A stretch of 64,000 bases of DNA, taken from contig JAFCMP010000152.1 in assembly GCA_017506865.1 (NCBI GenBank), positions 62,001 to 126,000 of the forward strand. The letters are read 5' to 3'. This stretch comes from Tribonema minus (taxonomy: Eukaryota > Sar > Xanthophyceae > Tribonematales > Tribonemataceae). The stretch's first letter is position 1, and each line of letters starts with the position of its first letter. This document shows, one piece after another, positions 10,496-21,878 of this stretch. Position numbers and translations under genes: made by a program. The notes beneath the pieces were generated by a model, which worked only from the letters and a program-made list of their open reading frames with translations, was not told the origin of the DNA and did not search any database.

Positions 10496-13400
10496 CTAAC
10501 TGAATTTCAATGTCGCTGCTGCTGAGCTCAGAGCCGAGGGTATGAAGCGGTTTCGCAGGCAGGCGGAGGTAAAGATGACAGCGACCGCTGTGGGCAGCAG
10601 TGGCGTTGCCGCTGCGGCGCCTGCGATTCCGGGGCTTTGTCGTGTGCGGCGGTGCCCCATCGGCGGCCCAGAAATAGTGACTGAACGCAATATGCATGGC
10701 AGCGCTCAGCACAGGACGCATGGCAGCGCTCAACCTTTGAAATAGGCAGCGCTCAGCGACCTTCACTAAGGCAGCAAAACAGTCGCATGACACAAGAGGC
10801 ATCAGCGCCTGTGCAGTGTCTCTTGCAGCGATTTGATGCACCAGTGTCCACGCTCCGCCTTACTTCACAGTGCGGGCACTGCATGCAACGGCGTTAATAG
10901 TATAATGTCCATCACTCCACCTCCAGCCGATGCCCAGAAACCTGCTGCAAACGTTGCTCATCTGCTCATTCACCTGCACTCCTGCGCACTCGTATGGTGG
11001 CATCGTCATCGGCGGCCAACGCGTCGGGGAGCGACGCCGCGGCTGAGTCCGCCGTAGACCCTGGGGGGCGGCTGCTGGCACGGCGGCGCAGCAGCGGCAG
11101 AGCAGGGCAGCAACGCAAGTTTCAGCACCTAGTCCATGCGTTCACATCGAATGCACCAGTGATTTCAATCTGCATGTCAACGCTCAGCAGTTGTGGCAGC
11201 GCCCAGGGGGCGGCGGCTGGCACGGCGGCGGCAGGGGGGGGTGGCAGAGTGCGGTAGCAGCGTGAGTTAGGGTTGGGGTTGGGGTTAGCGTGAGTTTCAG
11301 CGCTCGGCACACAAATTGACCCCCTGAATGCATCAGTGATCAGAATGGTGTGCGTTGGCGCACGAGCAGCACGTCAGCGCTCAGCAATTGCATGTCAACG
11401 CTCAGCAACGCAATCAGCCACTGAATGAATTGTGCACTCTGCGCGCCACACCACACCTAGGGCTAGGGTGAGGGCTAGGTTAGGGTAAGTATAGAGCCCT
11501 CGCGTGCTGCGACAGGGCTCGAGCGCTCCGGTTCAGCGACACATTCGGAGCGCTGATGCGCCTGCCGCCTCCTGAGCGCTGACACGTTGAGCGCCTCTCC
11601 GCTCGTGCCGCGACGCCGCAGACGCAGGAGCGACGCACAAGCACCCCCGGCCCACTCCATTCGTGCCCTCGTCGAGAGCTGCGCACGTCCTGCGCGCCGA
11701 CGGCTGCTTGCATCGTCGGCGGCGCCGCTCACATCGGTGCGACAGGGCACTTCTCACCAATTTTTATCCAACTGTCAGGACAGGGCACTTCCAACTGTGT
11801 CAAAAGGTATGCGCGCACTATCTGGTGTCAGACTTTTAAAATCAGATGGCCAGTATCCCTGCCTCACAACGCAGCATCCGCGCTTTTGCACGCGCGCGAC
11901 GGCGCGGCGCGAGCGTGAAAACCGCACTGCAGCGTGGCGCTCGCCGCGCACCTTGCCTGCTCGCCCAGAGCTGCGCGCGTCCCGCGCAGTGTCCGCGTGT
12001 CCGTGCGCGTGGCGGCGCGACACGAGTGTAAAAACCTCTCCGAAGCACCTCGCGCGCCGCGCTACGCGTCCGCGTGCTCGCGCGCGGCGGTGCGACACGA
12101 GAGCGCGCAAAACCGCTCTGAATCAAGGCCCGTACCATGCACCGCTGCACAAGCCGCCCTCACCCACGCCACACGCGCCCGCGCCCAGAGCTGCACACCT
12201 CCTGCAGGCCTGGGCGGCTACTGCGCGTCGGCGCCGCCATTCAACGCAGCGTCCACGCTTGCGCGTGCGTGCGGTGTTGCGGCACGCGTGAAACCGCCCT
12301 GCAACGCGCGAACCGTACCTGCTAGCCGCTGTGGAGCCGCGCCCCCGCGTGACGGACTCCGCCTCCAATGCCGCGCGGCTCGCGTCCGTCGCCAGGCTGT
12401 CCTCGCGCGCGCGCCGCAGCAGCGGGTCGTCGGCATTGGGCGCTGCCGCTGCGCCGCTGCCGCCGCCGCTGCCGTAGTCTGGGAACTCGAACCAGACGCA
12501 CGCGCCGCCGCTGGCGCCGCCGGGCCGCTGCGGGCGCGCGCTGAGGCCGCAGGTGCCGCCGATCGCGCGCACGTTGCTGGCCACTGTGAAGAGCCCTAGA
12601 CCTGCGAGTTGTCACCATGCACACATAGGGTCGTTGCTGTCAGTTGTGGTGCCGGTTCTGGGACGACAGTGTTTGAAAACCAAGAGTAGGGGAGGGGAAT
12701 CTGGACTTGTTTCGATGATGCGCCTGGCTGGGGTGAGTGGATTACCGCAACTAGGGCGGCGGGCTGCGGCAAAAAAGAGGCTGCATGTCATGCGTCTGGA
12801 TACGATGTTGACCGCCACACACTGCCCGCTGTGCACAGCGGGCAGAGACCTACACAGAACAGGCTGCACGCGGGTACCCTAACCCTAACCCTAACCCTAA
12901 CCCTAACCCTAACCCTAACCCTAACCCTAACCCTAATCCTAACCCTAATCCTAACCCTAACCCTAACCCTAATCCTAACCCCAACCCCAACCCTAAGGCA
13001 TGCTAAAAGCAGGGTGCAGCAGGTGGATGCCGGCGTTGCAGGACGTAGGGGTTAGGGTTCGGGTTACAGTTAGGGTTCCGGTTAGCGTCAGGCTAAGGTT
13101 AGGGGTCCGGTCAAGGTTGGCATCATGCGTCAGCTGACACGCCTATGTGGCGCAGGCAGTGGAAGCCCCTCGGGGCATGCGCACATAGGGTTAGGATTAG
13201 GGTTAGGGTTAGGGTAACCCTAACCCTAACCCTAATCCTAACCCGAAGCCCAACCCTAAGGCATGCTAAAAGCAGGGTGCAGCAGGTGGATGCCGGCATT
13301 GCAGGACGTAGGGGTTAGGGTTCGGGTTACAGTTAGGGTTCCGGTTAGCGTCAGGCTAAGGTTAGGGGTCCGGTCAAGGTTGGCATCATGCGTCAGCTGA

Positions 13401-16400
13401 CACGCCTATGTGGCGCAGGCAGTGGAAGCCCCTCGGGGCATGCGCACATAGGGTTAGGGTTAGGGTTAGGGTTAGGTTAGGGTTAGGGTTAGGGTTAGGG
13501 CGACGGCTTTATGCTCCCACTTCTCGAAGCGAAGCGCAGGGGGAGGTTGCGGCAATGACCAGCCAGTTGCATTGCGTCAGGCCGTCATTCAGTGCAAGGT
13601 GTGCTTGCGGTACTGAGCACTGCAGTGAGCTGCCGCATGCTTTGCGCTAGGTCGGCGTTCAGAGCAGGACAGGGCGATCTGTCACGGCCCACATGATAGC
13701 CTCAGCAACAACGGGCAACTGATTTTTGTGTGATTTGATTCACGTGCGCGGCTCCATCCCCCGCGTTCATGGCGAAAGTCTGCGCACGTGCGGGCAGTGG
13801 GCCAAGACTCCCAGTGACGGCAGTCCAGAATGCAAGACCCGCCATGCGTGGCACTGGAGCCGCAACTTCAACTATGAAGTCGCAGGCACAACACGCTTCA
13901 CATACACACCGTAAGAGTCGCCGGACCCGCTGGCCGTCACAAATGGCCTGCGGAAGAGGTTGCCGCCGTCTGTCAGCTTCTGAGCAATGCCGCAGCCGGT
14001 GTCGTGCACCTCCACCTGCGCCGTGCAATGTCATGCATGATGGTCAGCACGTATAGTCACAGCACTCAGCATCACGTGTCACAGCATCAGCATCACGTGT
14101 TGCATCGCTCAGCGTCATGTGTCGCAACGCTCAGCATTACGTGTCACGACGCTCAGCACCGCATGTCGCATCGCTCAGCATCACATGTCACAGCGCTCCG
14201 CATCACACACCGCGTCACAACATTGCTCAACAGCACCTGTCACAGCGCTCAACATCACATGTCTCATCGCTCCGCATCACATGTCACAGCGCTCGACACC
14301 ACATGTCACAGTGCTCAGCACTGCATATGGCTCAGCGTCATGTGGTACAACGCTCAGCACCGCATGTTGCAGCGCTCATCATCATGTGTCATAGTGCTCA
14401 CCATCACAGGCCACATAGCTCTGCACCACACGTCACATTGCTCAGCATCACAGCGCGCTGCATCACATGTCACAGCGCTCAGGTCACGTGTCTAATGAGA
14501 GGTGTCGATGCGCGTAGGCTGTCAACTTCAGGTCTTAGCTCAGCGGCACCTGTAAACTCAAGTGTGAGTTGAACACATCCACGCATTCGCCGCACTCGGC
14601 AGCCTGGGGGTGACCTCCGCAGAGTGCGCGGGCCAGTTTCTGAGCATCGAACAAGCAAGTCAAGCTGGCGCAGCACGAATGCTTCCCTTCCCTGAGTTAG
14701 CGCAATGGCAACATCCAATAATAAAGCAGCCAATCTGCTGAGGGTACTTTGCCATCTCTGCTCTTGCAGAAAAACTCAGTGACGAGCGCCGTCCCCCTTC
14801 CTCTAATTGGAGCAGCGGCTGCTTGACCCAAATGACTCCGATTCTGACTCATGGCTTCGACTCGCCTTGACGAAGCAGATTTGCAGGCGCACGCTCGCGA
14901 CGGGCAGCACCATGACTTTGACTCTGACTCATGACTCTGACTCACCTTGACGAAGCAGATCTGCTGGCGCACGCTCGCGCTGAGCAGCACCGTGATGCAG
15001 CCCACCTCCGTGTGCCTGGCGGCGTTGGTGAGCAGGTCGATCAGCGCGTGCCAGACCACCTGCGATGATTGGGGGGGGGGGGGGGGGGGGGAAGCGCTGC
15101 TTCAGCGACACGCACGCAGCAAGTTTGAGCGCTGACTACCGGTTTTTGTGGCGTGACGGCCGGGAGCAAACGGATGTCAACCGCGGCGGGCGCGATGAGC
15201 GCTGCTTCAGTAATGCACGCACAGCGGGTCTGAACGCTGACAACCGAACTCCGTGGCGCCGAGGATGTGGATCAGCGCGTGCCAGACCACCTGCGACGAC
15301 GGGGGGGGGGGGGGGGGGAGCGCTGCTTCAGCGACGCGCACGCACAGCGAGTCTGAGCGCTGACTACCGAGCTTCATAAAACTTTGTGTGTTGAGGTGTG
15401 ACGCGCAGGAGCAAACAAACACCACCCACGGCGGCGGCAATGAGCACTGTTTCAGGGATGCACGCAGAGAAAGACTGAGAGCTGATTGCCGAAGCTTGTT
15501 CTCTGCGGCGCGATGTGCAGGCGCGGACCAATTTTTCCACCTGTGCCGAGGATGTGGACGAGTGCTGCTGCGGTGATGCACCTGCAGAAGTTCTGAGCAC
15601 TGACGGAGTCTCTTCTGGACATCGCCGCACACGAGAGCGGATTGCACGTGTGCTGGCCCGCCAATGCTCGACCTCGGCGGCGTGTGTGCGACGGCCAGGA
15701 GCAAACGGGTATCCACCGCGGCGGGGGCGATGAGCGCTGCACGCACAGCAGGTCTGAATGCTGACAACCGAACTCCGTGGCGCCGAGGATGTGGATGAGC
15801 GCCGCTTTGCGCGACGCACGCGCACAATGTCTGAGCACTGAATGGACTTTGTTCTTTATGGCGTAACGCGCGAGAGCGAACGGCACGTGTGCTGGCCCGC
15901 CAATGGTCGACCTCGGTGGCAATGCGCAGCGTGCGCCACGCCGCCTGCGGCCATGCCGCTGCATCGCGTTCATTGCACAGGCCCGTGAGCCACCTACTGA
16001 GGTCGGCTGTTCTGCGAGCTGAAGGCATGCATGGTCGAGAGGGCTGTGTGTTTTTGTCATCTGCCGATTCACTACGTCTGATAATCTCAGGCAGGCTCCA
16101 CTGCTGTGTGCACACAGCGTGTGCCTTTTGCGCCCGCAGCTGCTCCACCGCGTGTGCTCGGCCGTGGTGGCGGCGGGAGCAGCGGCAGCGGCAGCAGTGG
16201 CGGCGGCAGCGGCGGCGGCGGCAGCGGCGGTAGCGGAAAATGGGCGCATTCATCCACAAGCTGGTTGCAGAGTTTGTTTGGTCGGCCTCAATGCTTGCGC
16301 GGAGTGTATCGTCACGGCGTGTGCAGCATGGCGAGCGCTGCCGTTGGAGACACAGCTAACATCACCGCATGACGGAGGGCTGGTCGCTATTGACCTTGAC

Positions 16401-17916
16401 CCTAACCCCAACCCCAATTCCAATCCCAACCCTAAGTCAAGCATAGAATCTCCTTTGCTGCCGGCGAGGAAGAAGCGACGGTTGGCGCATGCTTCGCGTC
16501 ATCTAGACAGCTCACATCACTGCAGAGGTCTGGTCGTCGTGCAATGGGCGTGGCGAGCATAGCAGCTCATTCGCTGCCAGCGAGGGAGAAGCGACAGTCA
16601 GCGCGTGCTTTGCGTCTTGCAGAACGTATCTGAACAGGGGTAACATACACAGGCAGGCCTGCTGCCGCATGCAGTGTTACCTGATGATCGGTGTACAAAT
16701 TCAAGTTCAAACAAAATCACCTGGTGACCCGTGTACACCGTGTCCGGCAGCCGAACAGTGTGCGCGGGCGCCTTAGCGTCTTCCGGTGACACCTGCAGAG
16801 CACGTGGAGCGTCACCGAGTAAGTTACAGTTGTACTGAGCGCTGACTAGGTACTCGTAAGATGAGCGCTGCCTTGGCGTCCCCCGGCGACACCTGCAACG
16901 TGCGCGGAGCATCGCCAAGCACACGCAGCCTCTAGAGAGTCGTGAGCAAGTTCAATTCTTGACAGCAAATGTTCGTGCATAGTCGGTGAACGCTGGCTTC
17001 TTGCAAGGTGAGCGCTGCCTTGGCGTCCCCTGGCGACACCTGCAGCGCGCGCGACGCATCTCCGACAAACGCTGTCACTAAAGTGCTGAGCGCTGGCTCT
17101 CGCAAAGCAAGCGCTGGCTCCTCGCAAGGCAAGCGCTGCCTTGGCATCGCCAAGCGCAAGCGGAGCATCAGCGCGCAGCACAGTCATTGCTGAGCGCTGA
17201 CTCTTCACAAGGCCAGCGCTGCGCACGTTGCCACAAGCACTGCCGGTGCCGCGCCGGGCATCCGACACAGCGCGGCCGGCAGCAGCGCTCAGGATGGCCA
17301 CGGCAGCGCTCTGCACGCTCATTCACTGGCCACAAACAGCTGCATGGCAAAGTCAGCCTCTGCCTATGGCGACACAACCGCAGCGGCAGATGTGCTCTGC
17401 ACGGAGGCGGCAGCAGCGGCAGCAGCATCAGCGTCAACATCAGCAGCAGCGGCAGTTGCAGGACCAGCAGCAGCAGCAGCGGCAGCGGCGGCAGCAGCAG
17501 CGGCTCCGCGCACGCTCACTCACCACCAGCAGCTGTATCGGCACGCGCAGCGCGGGCAGCCCGCGCATGAGCTTCGCGCACTGCGTCGCGAGCTCGAGGA
17601 CCCTGGTGGCATACAGCACGCGCCCCGCACCCGCTAGGCACCCCACCCCCCCCGCCCCCCCACCGCCCCCCCCCCTCTCCCCCACGTCGCCGTCGTCTTC
17701 GTCCTCTTCGTCAGTGTCGGCGTCGTCATTGTTGTGGTGACGCTCAGCAACCGCGCGCGACTCGCTGATGGCCTTGGCGATGGACCAGCTCATGGCGTTC
17801 GCGCTGAGGCGCAGGTGGGAGAGGACATCGAGGGCCGTCGCCTGCGCCGCAGCAGAGAAAGGGAAGGGGAGGGGGGTTGACAGCGAGGGGGGGGGGGAGG
17901 GTTGAGAACAAGGGGT

Positions 17917-17950
<34 letters not shown>

Positions 17951-20900
17951 AAAAACCGACAGAGATATTGCTGAACGCGCGGCTTCGCCCACCGTGTACC
18001 TTTGCCATGGATGAGTTTGGACGGTCAACGGATGGCACAATCTGTGGTCGAGCAGTGCTCAGTGCTCACTGGCCGCGGGAGCTCAGCTGCGGCAGCAGCT
18101 CTGCCCGCATCGAGGCTGTTAAAGTTAGCGACCCTGCCGCCACGGCGCTGGCGGGGCGGCTGCGGCTCTCGAGCTTTGTGTGCCTCAAAGTTGGACAGCT
18201 CCACAGACGCTGTGCAGGGCTGAGACAAGGGAGGGCCTTGCGCTACTCTAGATAGCCGGCCAGGACACGAGGCCGCCTCGCCTCATGGCGTTGGAAACCC
18301 AGCGCATGTACCGTTGTCACATGCGGACGGCCCAGCCTTCACCGCTACGCAATGTGTTCTCCAATAACCAGTTCTGGTCTCTCCAATTTCTTCCTTGTCT
18401 TGGCTTGCTCTTGATCTGAGTAGTGCCAGCTGCATCTGATTTTCTGTAGCACGCGTGATGTCTCCTGGCAACACTCCGAGATAGGGCAGTTGAGCGCTGG
18501 TGCTCGCCCGCGGCGGCTCCGCGCGCGGCATCGGCAGCGGCGGTCCGCGCGCGCCGCCGCCGCCGCTACATCTGCTCTTCTGTAGCGATTTAATTTATCT
18601 TTGCAATAGTTTATGCGGCTGTCGCTGTAGTCTTTGCGAAATGGCACAGTCGAGCGCTGCTGCTCACGCGCGACGGCTCCTCGAGCGCCGCCGCTGCTAC
18701 ACCTGTTTTTCTGCAGCAAAGAAATGACTTGCAGTAGTCGCCATAGCCTTTTCGAGAAAGCGCAGTTGCTCACCCGCGATGGCTCCTCACGCGGCGTCGC
18801 CGCCGCTGCCCCGCGCGCGCCGCCGCCACCGCCGCCGCCGCCGCCGCCGCCGTCCGTGGCGGCAGCTTCGCGCAGGATGCCGAGGCACAGGTCGAAGCAC
18901 GCCATGGGCGTGCGCAGCGCGTGCGCCGTGGAGGTGATGTAGCTCAGGTGCTCGCGCCGCAGCTCGCGCCGCAGGTGCAGCTCGCTCATGGCCAGCGCAG
19001 CGAAGTCCGCGAGAAACTCGGCCTGGGGGGGGGGGGGGGGACTGAGGCGGTATGAGGAGAGCTGTTGCGGCGCAGGGAGACACGCGTGTGTACATGTGTA
19101 CTTCTATGATAGAGTACACGTGTACGCCAGTGCCACAGGTGCAGCTCGCTCATAGCCAGCGCCGCAAAGTCGGCCAGAAACTCCACCTGTTGTGTGTGTG
19201 TGGGGGGAGGGGGAGAAGGCGTGCACATTTGTGTGTCAGCTGTTGCATACAGCAGCTGCGCGGTCACCTGCCTTCCCGACTAGAGGCAGCATGCCACGTC
19301 TTGATCCCTACTGCGCACACAGGGTTGCCCCCCCCCCCCCTCGCAGCCTGAGTGCTCAGTCCCTGCGAGGCATACACGGGGCGCAGCGCACCCCTTGCCG
19401 TTGGCAGCCCCATGCACACCAGAGGTTTCCTAATCCTGCCCTCCCCTCCACTCAGCCAACTACGCTTTGGGGAGGGGGAGAAAATCACCAAGATGCTATT
19501 TTGGCAAGTGAGCATCATGCCTATTGCGATTCCAAGTTTTTCCATGTCTCGTATATACCAACACTATGGGTGAGCGCCGTGCCTGTCGCGATCCAAATTG
19601 TTCTATTATGCCTCAAACACACCGATACTATACTGTCCTTCAATAGCAACTGACTAGTCTGCTGACTAGTCATCTTCAATAAGCATGTGACAAAGAATGT
19701 ATGCGCCGCGTGCTCGCGCGTCTGCACGCGCACAGCGCGCTTCACGCCCACCTTCGTGGCAGGCAGCGGCTCCACGCGCGGCGCCACGTCCATCACGCAC
19801 AGCGCGCCCACAGCGGCCCTATTTAGCCTATAATCTTTCTATTTCGACCAACATTCTATTGTTCTTTAACGACTAGCAACTGAGCAAGAATCTTCAATAG
19901 GCCGATGGCTAAGAGCGTACGCGCCACATGCTCGCGCGTCTGCCACAGCGCGCGCGCGCAGCGCGTCTCACGCCCACCTGCGCAGCATCCAGCGGCTCCC
20001 CTCGCGGCGCTGTGTCCATCACGCACAGCGCGCCCACAGCAACCCCGCTCCCAGGGTCCAGCAGCGGGGACGCGGCACAGAACCGCGTGCTCGCGCCCCC
20101 CGGCAGCGGATGCTCAGCGTAACCGCCGTCGCCAACCGTGTCCAGCACGACGTGTGCCACATGAGCTCGTGGATGTCGGATGGCGTCCTCTATGAGGGGG
20201 ATGCCACGGGGGCTCTGTAGGGGAGATGAGGGAAGGGGGGATGGGGGCGGGGGAGGGGGGTGGGGGGGGGGGGGGGCAAGTGATCGAGCGTTGCTGTTCG
20301 CGTCACGCGTACGAGGAGTGTGGGTGCGCATCGGGGCGTGGCGTGGGGGGTGCTGCGCGCGTGGTTGAAGGGGGGGAAGAGCAGTGCGAGCTCCGTGTGG
20401 AGCAGTGGTACGCAGCGATGCAGCTGGCAGCAGTGCTCTGTAGCACCATAACAGTGCGACCGCAGGGCAAAGAACTGAAGGACAGATTGCGCCGCAGATC
20501 GCGCCGCGAAAGTTGCAGTGCGGCAAGCGACGCTGCGATCAAGCTGCTGCCGTGGCAGTCTCCTTCAACTTCATCTACTTAAGTCCATGAGCATGGTGTC
20601 ACAGGTTGTTTACATGACGCACGCCAGGGGGCTGCAAGCCAAGGCGGCTGAGAAGCCTGTGCGCCATTTTCCACCGCTCATGTGCTCTTGCATCTGCCGT
20701 TGCGGCTGACTGCGTTGCAAGGTTTTGACATGCTCGGCTTGCGCGACATTCACTGCGTTGCTGTTGACACGTGTGTAGCGTTTCAGACAAAAATCTGTAC
20801 AGGTGACTCAGGAATGCCCAGATAGCAGCAGACTGCATGCACAACCTAGATGCTCTTCAGCATCACCGTCAATGTCTGATGTGTCGCTGAATGCACACAG

Positions 20901-21166
20901 GGGTCACGCACCGACTGAGGCAGCGCTGGCAAGTCGACTGCTCCAGGCCCTACCCAGCTCAGCCAGATGATCTGGTCTTCCGTGACAGCACACAGTGCCG
21001 CAAGGGGCATGTGCAGCACCCTCGCGGCCATAGCGACCACCCTGTTCAGGCCTTTTCCCCCAGGGCGTGGTCGAAGCACTCCTGCTGTCTCATAAACACG
21101 CGCAGTCCTGTCCCTTTCATCGTCCCCAGCCACTGCGCAGTGCTCTGGACACGTGTCGGGTTTCAT
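8153..21166 (-). CDS. Hybrid sensor histidine kinase (GAF-HisKA-HATPase-REC), C-terminus incomplete
   Basis: Two-component phosphorelay kinase: it autophosphorylates on His and passes phosphate to its own receiver Asp. Exons on the minus strand, 5' to 3': 21166-20867, 20214-19978, 19022-18774, 17841-17524, 16792-16721, 15059-14946, 14015-13910, 12601-12319, 11071-10990, 10495-10250, 9442-9279, 8224-8153. All junction phases join without a stop, giving 747 residues so far. The start is the first in-frame ATG (21166-21164), just before the GAF homology. No membrane segment is seen, so it should be soluble. The last exon ends in phase 2, so a short exon is missing. The exon 9 and exon 10 boundaries (10990-11071; TTAG acceptor at 10496) rest mainly on phase. 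The ligand of the GAF domain is unknown. Gene span is about 13 kb, and nearly every intron carries copies of an exon edge. Confidence 0.82.
12319..14015 (-). CDS. Kinase exons 7-8: G1/G2 boxes of the HATPase domain
   Basis: Exon 7 (14015-13910) carries VEVHDTGCGIA, with the G1 Asp at 435, and LFRRPFVTASGSG. Exon 8 (12601-12319) carries YGLGLFTVASNVRAIGGTCG, the G2 region across a phase-1 junction, and then ACVWFEFPDYG, the end of the fold. The donor at 12318 is AGCAG|GTACGG. The 1.3-kb intron between them contains the largest telomere-repeat block of the window. Confidence 0.82.
12877..13500. repeat. Interstitial telomere array with a duplicated 190-bp unit, inside a kinase intron
   Basis: About 120 bp of near-perfect CCCTAA repeats (12877-12996) are followed by a unique-looking unit (12998-13190). 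Then come TTAGGG repeats meeting AACCCTAA repeats (13187-13250), a second nearly identical copy of the unit (13260-13453), and a final TTAGGG array (13450-13500). Both units start GGCATGCTAAAAGCAGGGTG and end GCATGCGCACATAGGG. The strand of the telomere word flips at each unit. Confidence 0.9.
14052..14480. repeat. Minisatellite of about 21-22 bp units in a kinase intron
   Basis: About 20 diverged copies of a CATCACATGTCACAGCGCTC-like unit lie between the N-box and G1-box exons. The copies are contiguous, without spacers. Confidence 0.85.
14862..14918 (-). repeat. Copy of the 3' edge of kinase exon 6
   Basis: CGCCTTGACGAAGCAGATTTG and its flank repeat the 3' end of the exon ending at 14946, including the donor position, about 75 bp further into the intron. 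Confidence 0.65.
14946..16792 (-). CDS. Kinase exons 5-6: N-box of the HATPase domain
   Basis: Exon 5 (16792-16721, residues 369-392) encodes VRLPDTVYTGHQ, which precedes the N-box. Exon 6 (15059-14946, residues 393-430) encodes VVWHALIDLLTNAARHTEVG, with N404 in the ATP/Mg-binding position, then a beta strand ICFVK. The junction CAG/GTGGTC is in phase 0. The intron between them (about 1.7 kb) holds telomere-like and minisatellite DNA. Confidence 0.8.
15065..15920. repeat. Tandem array including copies of the 5' edge of kinase exon 6
   Basis: A copy of the acceptor and exon start (GTGCCAGACCACCTGCGACG, then a long G-run) lies at 15280-15320. Blocks such as GGATGTGGATGAGCGC, CGCGAGAGCGAACGGCACG and CACCGCGGCGGGCGCGATGAGCGCTG recur between 15110 and 15900. 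Confidence 0.65.
16855..17165 (-). repeat. Acceptor-side copies of the edge of kinase exon 5
   Basis: GGCGTCCCCNGGCGACACCTGCA-type segments with CCTTGGCGTC recur near 16873, 17020 and 17140. Each repeats the start of the exon whose acceptor is at 16793, with its CTGCAG and the upstream GACGC. Confidence 0.6.
17524..17841 (-). CDS. Kinase exon 4: second DHp helix with an acidic insert
   Basis: Residues 263-368. It begins with LDVLSHLRLSANAMSWSIAKA, has a very acidic insert (DDADTDEEDEDDGDVGE) and a Gly run, and ends with RVLELATQCAKLMRGLP and VPIQLLV. It lies between the H-box and the N-box, so it probably forms the second DHp helix. The acidic loop is not typical. It is bounded by CAG|GCGACG and CTGGTG|GTGAGT, both phase 0. 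Confidence 0.7.
18490..18715 (-). repeat. Donor-side copies of the edge of kinase exon 3
   Basis: Segments GCTCGCCCGCGGCGGCTCCG (about 18506) and GCTCACGCGCGACGGCTCCT (about 18663) repeat the end of the HisKA exon and its GTGAGC donor, each with the GCCGCCGCC run. Confidence 0.65.
18774..19022 (-). CDS. HisKA dimerisation/phosphoacceptor exon
   Basis: Residues 180-262. The helix LADFAALAMSELHLRRELR leads into YITSTAHALRTPM, a recognisable H-box with phosphoacceptor His213 followed by LRTP. The exon begins directly after a G-run on the plus strand (a C-run in the sense strand) and ends TCGCGG|GTGAGC. A Gly/Ala-rich tail encoded by GCC/CGG repeats follows. Part of both exon edges is duplicated in the flanking introns. 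Confidence 0.82.
19133..19188 (-). repeat. Acceptor-side copy of the edge of kinase exon 3
   Basis: A 55-bp near copy of the start of the HisKA exon, from GTGCAGCTCGCTCAT to AAACTCCACCTG, lies about 150 bp upstream in the sense direction and keeps a usable CAG. Confidence 0.8.
19735..19813 (-). repeat. Donor-side copy of the edge of GAF exon 2
   Basis: It repeats the end of the exon at 19978. The sense reading GALCVMDVAPRVEPLPATK then GTGGGCGTGA matches the true exon's GALCVMDTAPRGEPL...Q then GTGGGCGTGA. Confidence 0.85.
19978..21166 (-). CDS. GAF sensor domain exons of the hybrid histidine kinase
   Basis: Exon 1 (residues 1-100) has the GAF first half: LNRVVAMAARVLHMPLAALC, then VTEDQIIWLSWVGPG and the SVRDPCVHSA stretch, matching the family pattern of an SFC..A segment. 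Exon 2 (residues 101-179) has GIPLIEDAIRHPR, STRFCAASPLL and GALCVMDTAPRGEPL, the usual GAF ending. Both exons are bounded by phase-0 sites: ACG|GTGATG after exon 1, CAG|AGCCCC before exon 2 and GCGCAG|GTGGGC after it. No chromophore-binding Cys context of phytochromes was recognised. Domain call is strong; ligand unknown. Confidence 0.8.
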
Positions 21167-21533
21167 CGGCGTCGCACAATGACGGGACGCCACGCAGCAT
21201 CACACTGCACACTAGCGTGCGCTGCGAGCATGTGTCACTGCTGTTGAAGTTGCCGTTGTCGGCCGTTACATCCGGGGGTGGGGGCAATAAGGGGGGGTTG
21301 GCCAGGAAAATATCGAGGGCAGAGCAAGGTTTTTGGTTTGGGGCTGCATGTGTTGAATTGCAAAGGTCAGTGCTAAAGTTCCCTTCAAATAGCACATGAT
21401 CTGCACAACTGGTGATGTCCACCGTCATTACGTTTGAAAGCCACCTCGGCGCTATCATGATGGTAAATGACGCAGAGAGTGCCGACGCTTGGTGTACGAT
21501 TTTGACATGGTGCTGGAGCTGCAGCTCTCGCAC

Positions 21534-21574
<41 letters not shown>

Positions 21575-21878
21575 ACACACCCTGCTATGCTGTAATTAGC
21601 AACTCGGGGGATTCCCCGAGATACCCCCCGGGGGCACCAGAAACTGCCATTCTCGAAGGGTCAGGAGACCCTGCCGCGCACGGCTTAGAGGACGAGGCAC
21701 ATCATTCATCGTAGATATTGCAATCACTGCCAGGCCTGCAGCTTGCGTGTGGCCTCCGCACCTGACGCTGGCAGTAGAGGGAGAGGGCTCGTGAGAAGCC
21801 AGGCAGCTGCCTGCCCCACTTCTGCCTGCTGCTGGTGCTCCTCTGCTGCAGGTGCAGGAGAACTTTTGGTAGCAGACA
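21167..21878. promoter_or_regulatory. Divergent intergenic region between the kinase and RING/phosphatase genes
   Basis: 712 bp lie between the two predicted start codons, which point away from each other. A bidirectional promoter is the simplest inference. No TATA box is evident. It contains an (AC)n microsatellite and a CCCCCGGGGG-type palindromic patch near 21625. Confidence 0.45.
21533..21580. repeat. (AC)n microsatellite
   Basis: About 22 CA/AC dinucleotides with one CAT interruption, in the divergent promoter region. Confidence 0.95.

Noticed and set aside
12877-13500. Chromosome end
   Set aside because: The array is internal, flips orientation, and kinase exons continue on both sides in phase.
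14052-14480. CRISPR-like regularly spaced repeat
   Set aside because: The units are contiguous and diverged with no unique spacers; the genome is eukaryotic. It is a minisatellite.
15207-16259. 350-codon minus-strand ORF
   Set aside because: It spans a kinase intron made of tandem repeats. It has no domain and no link in phase to the N-box exon.
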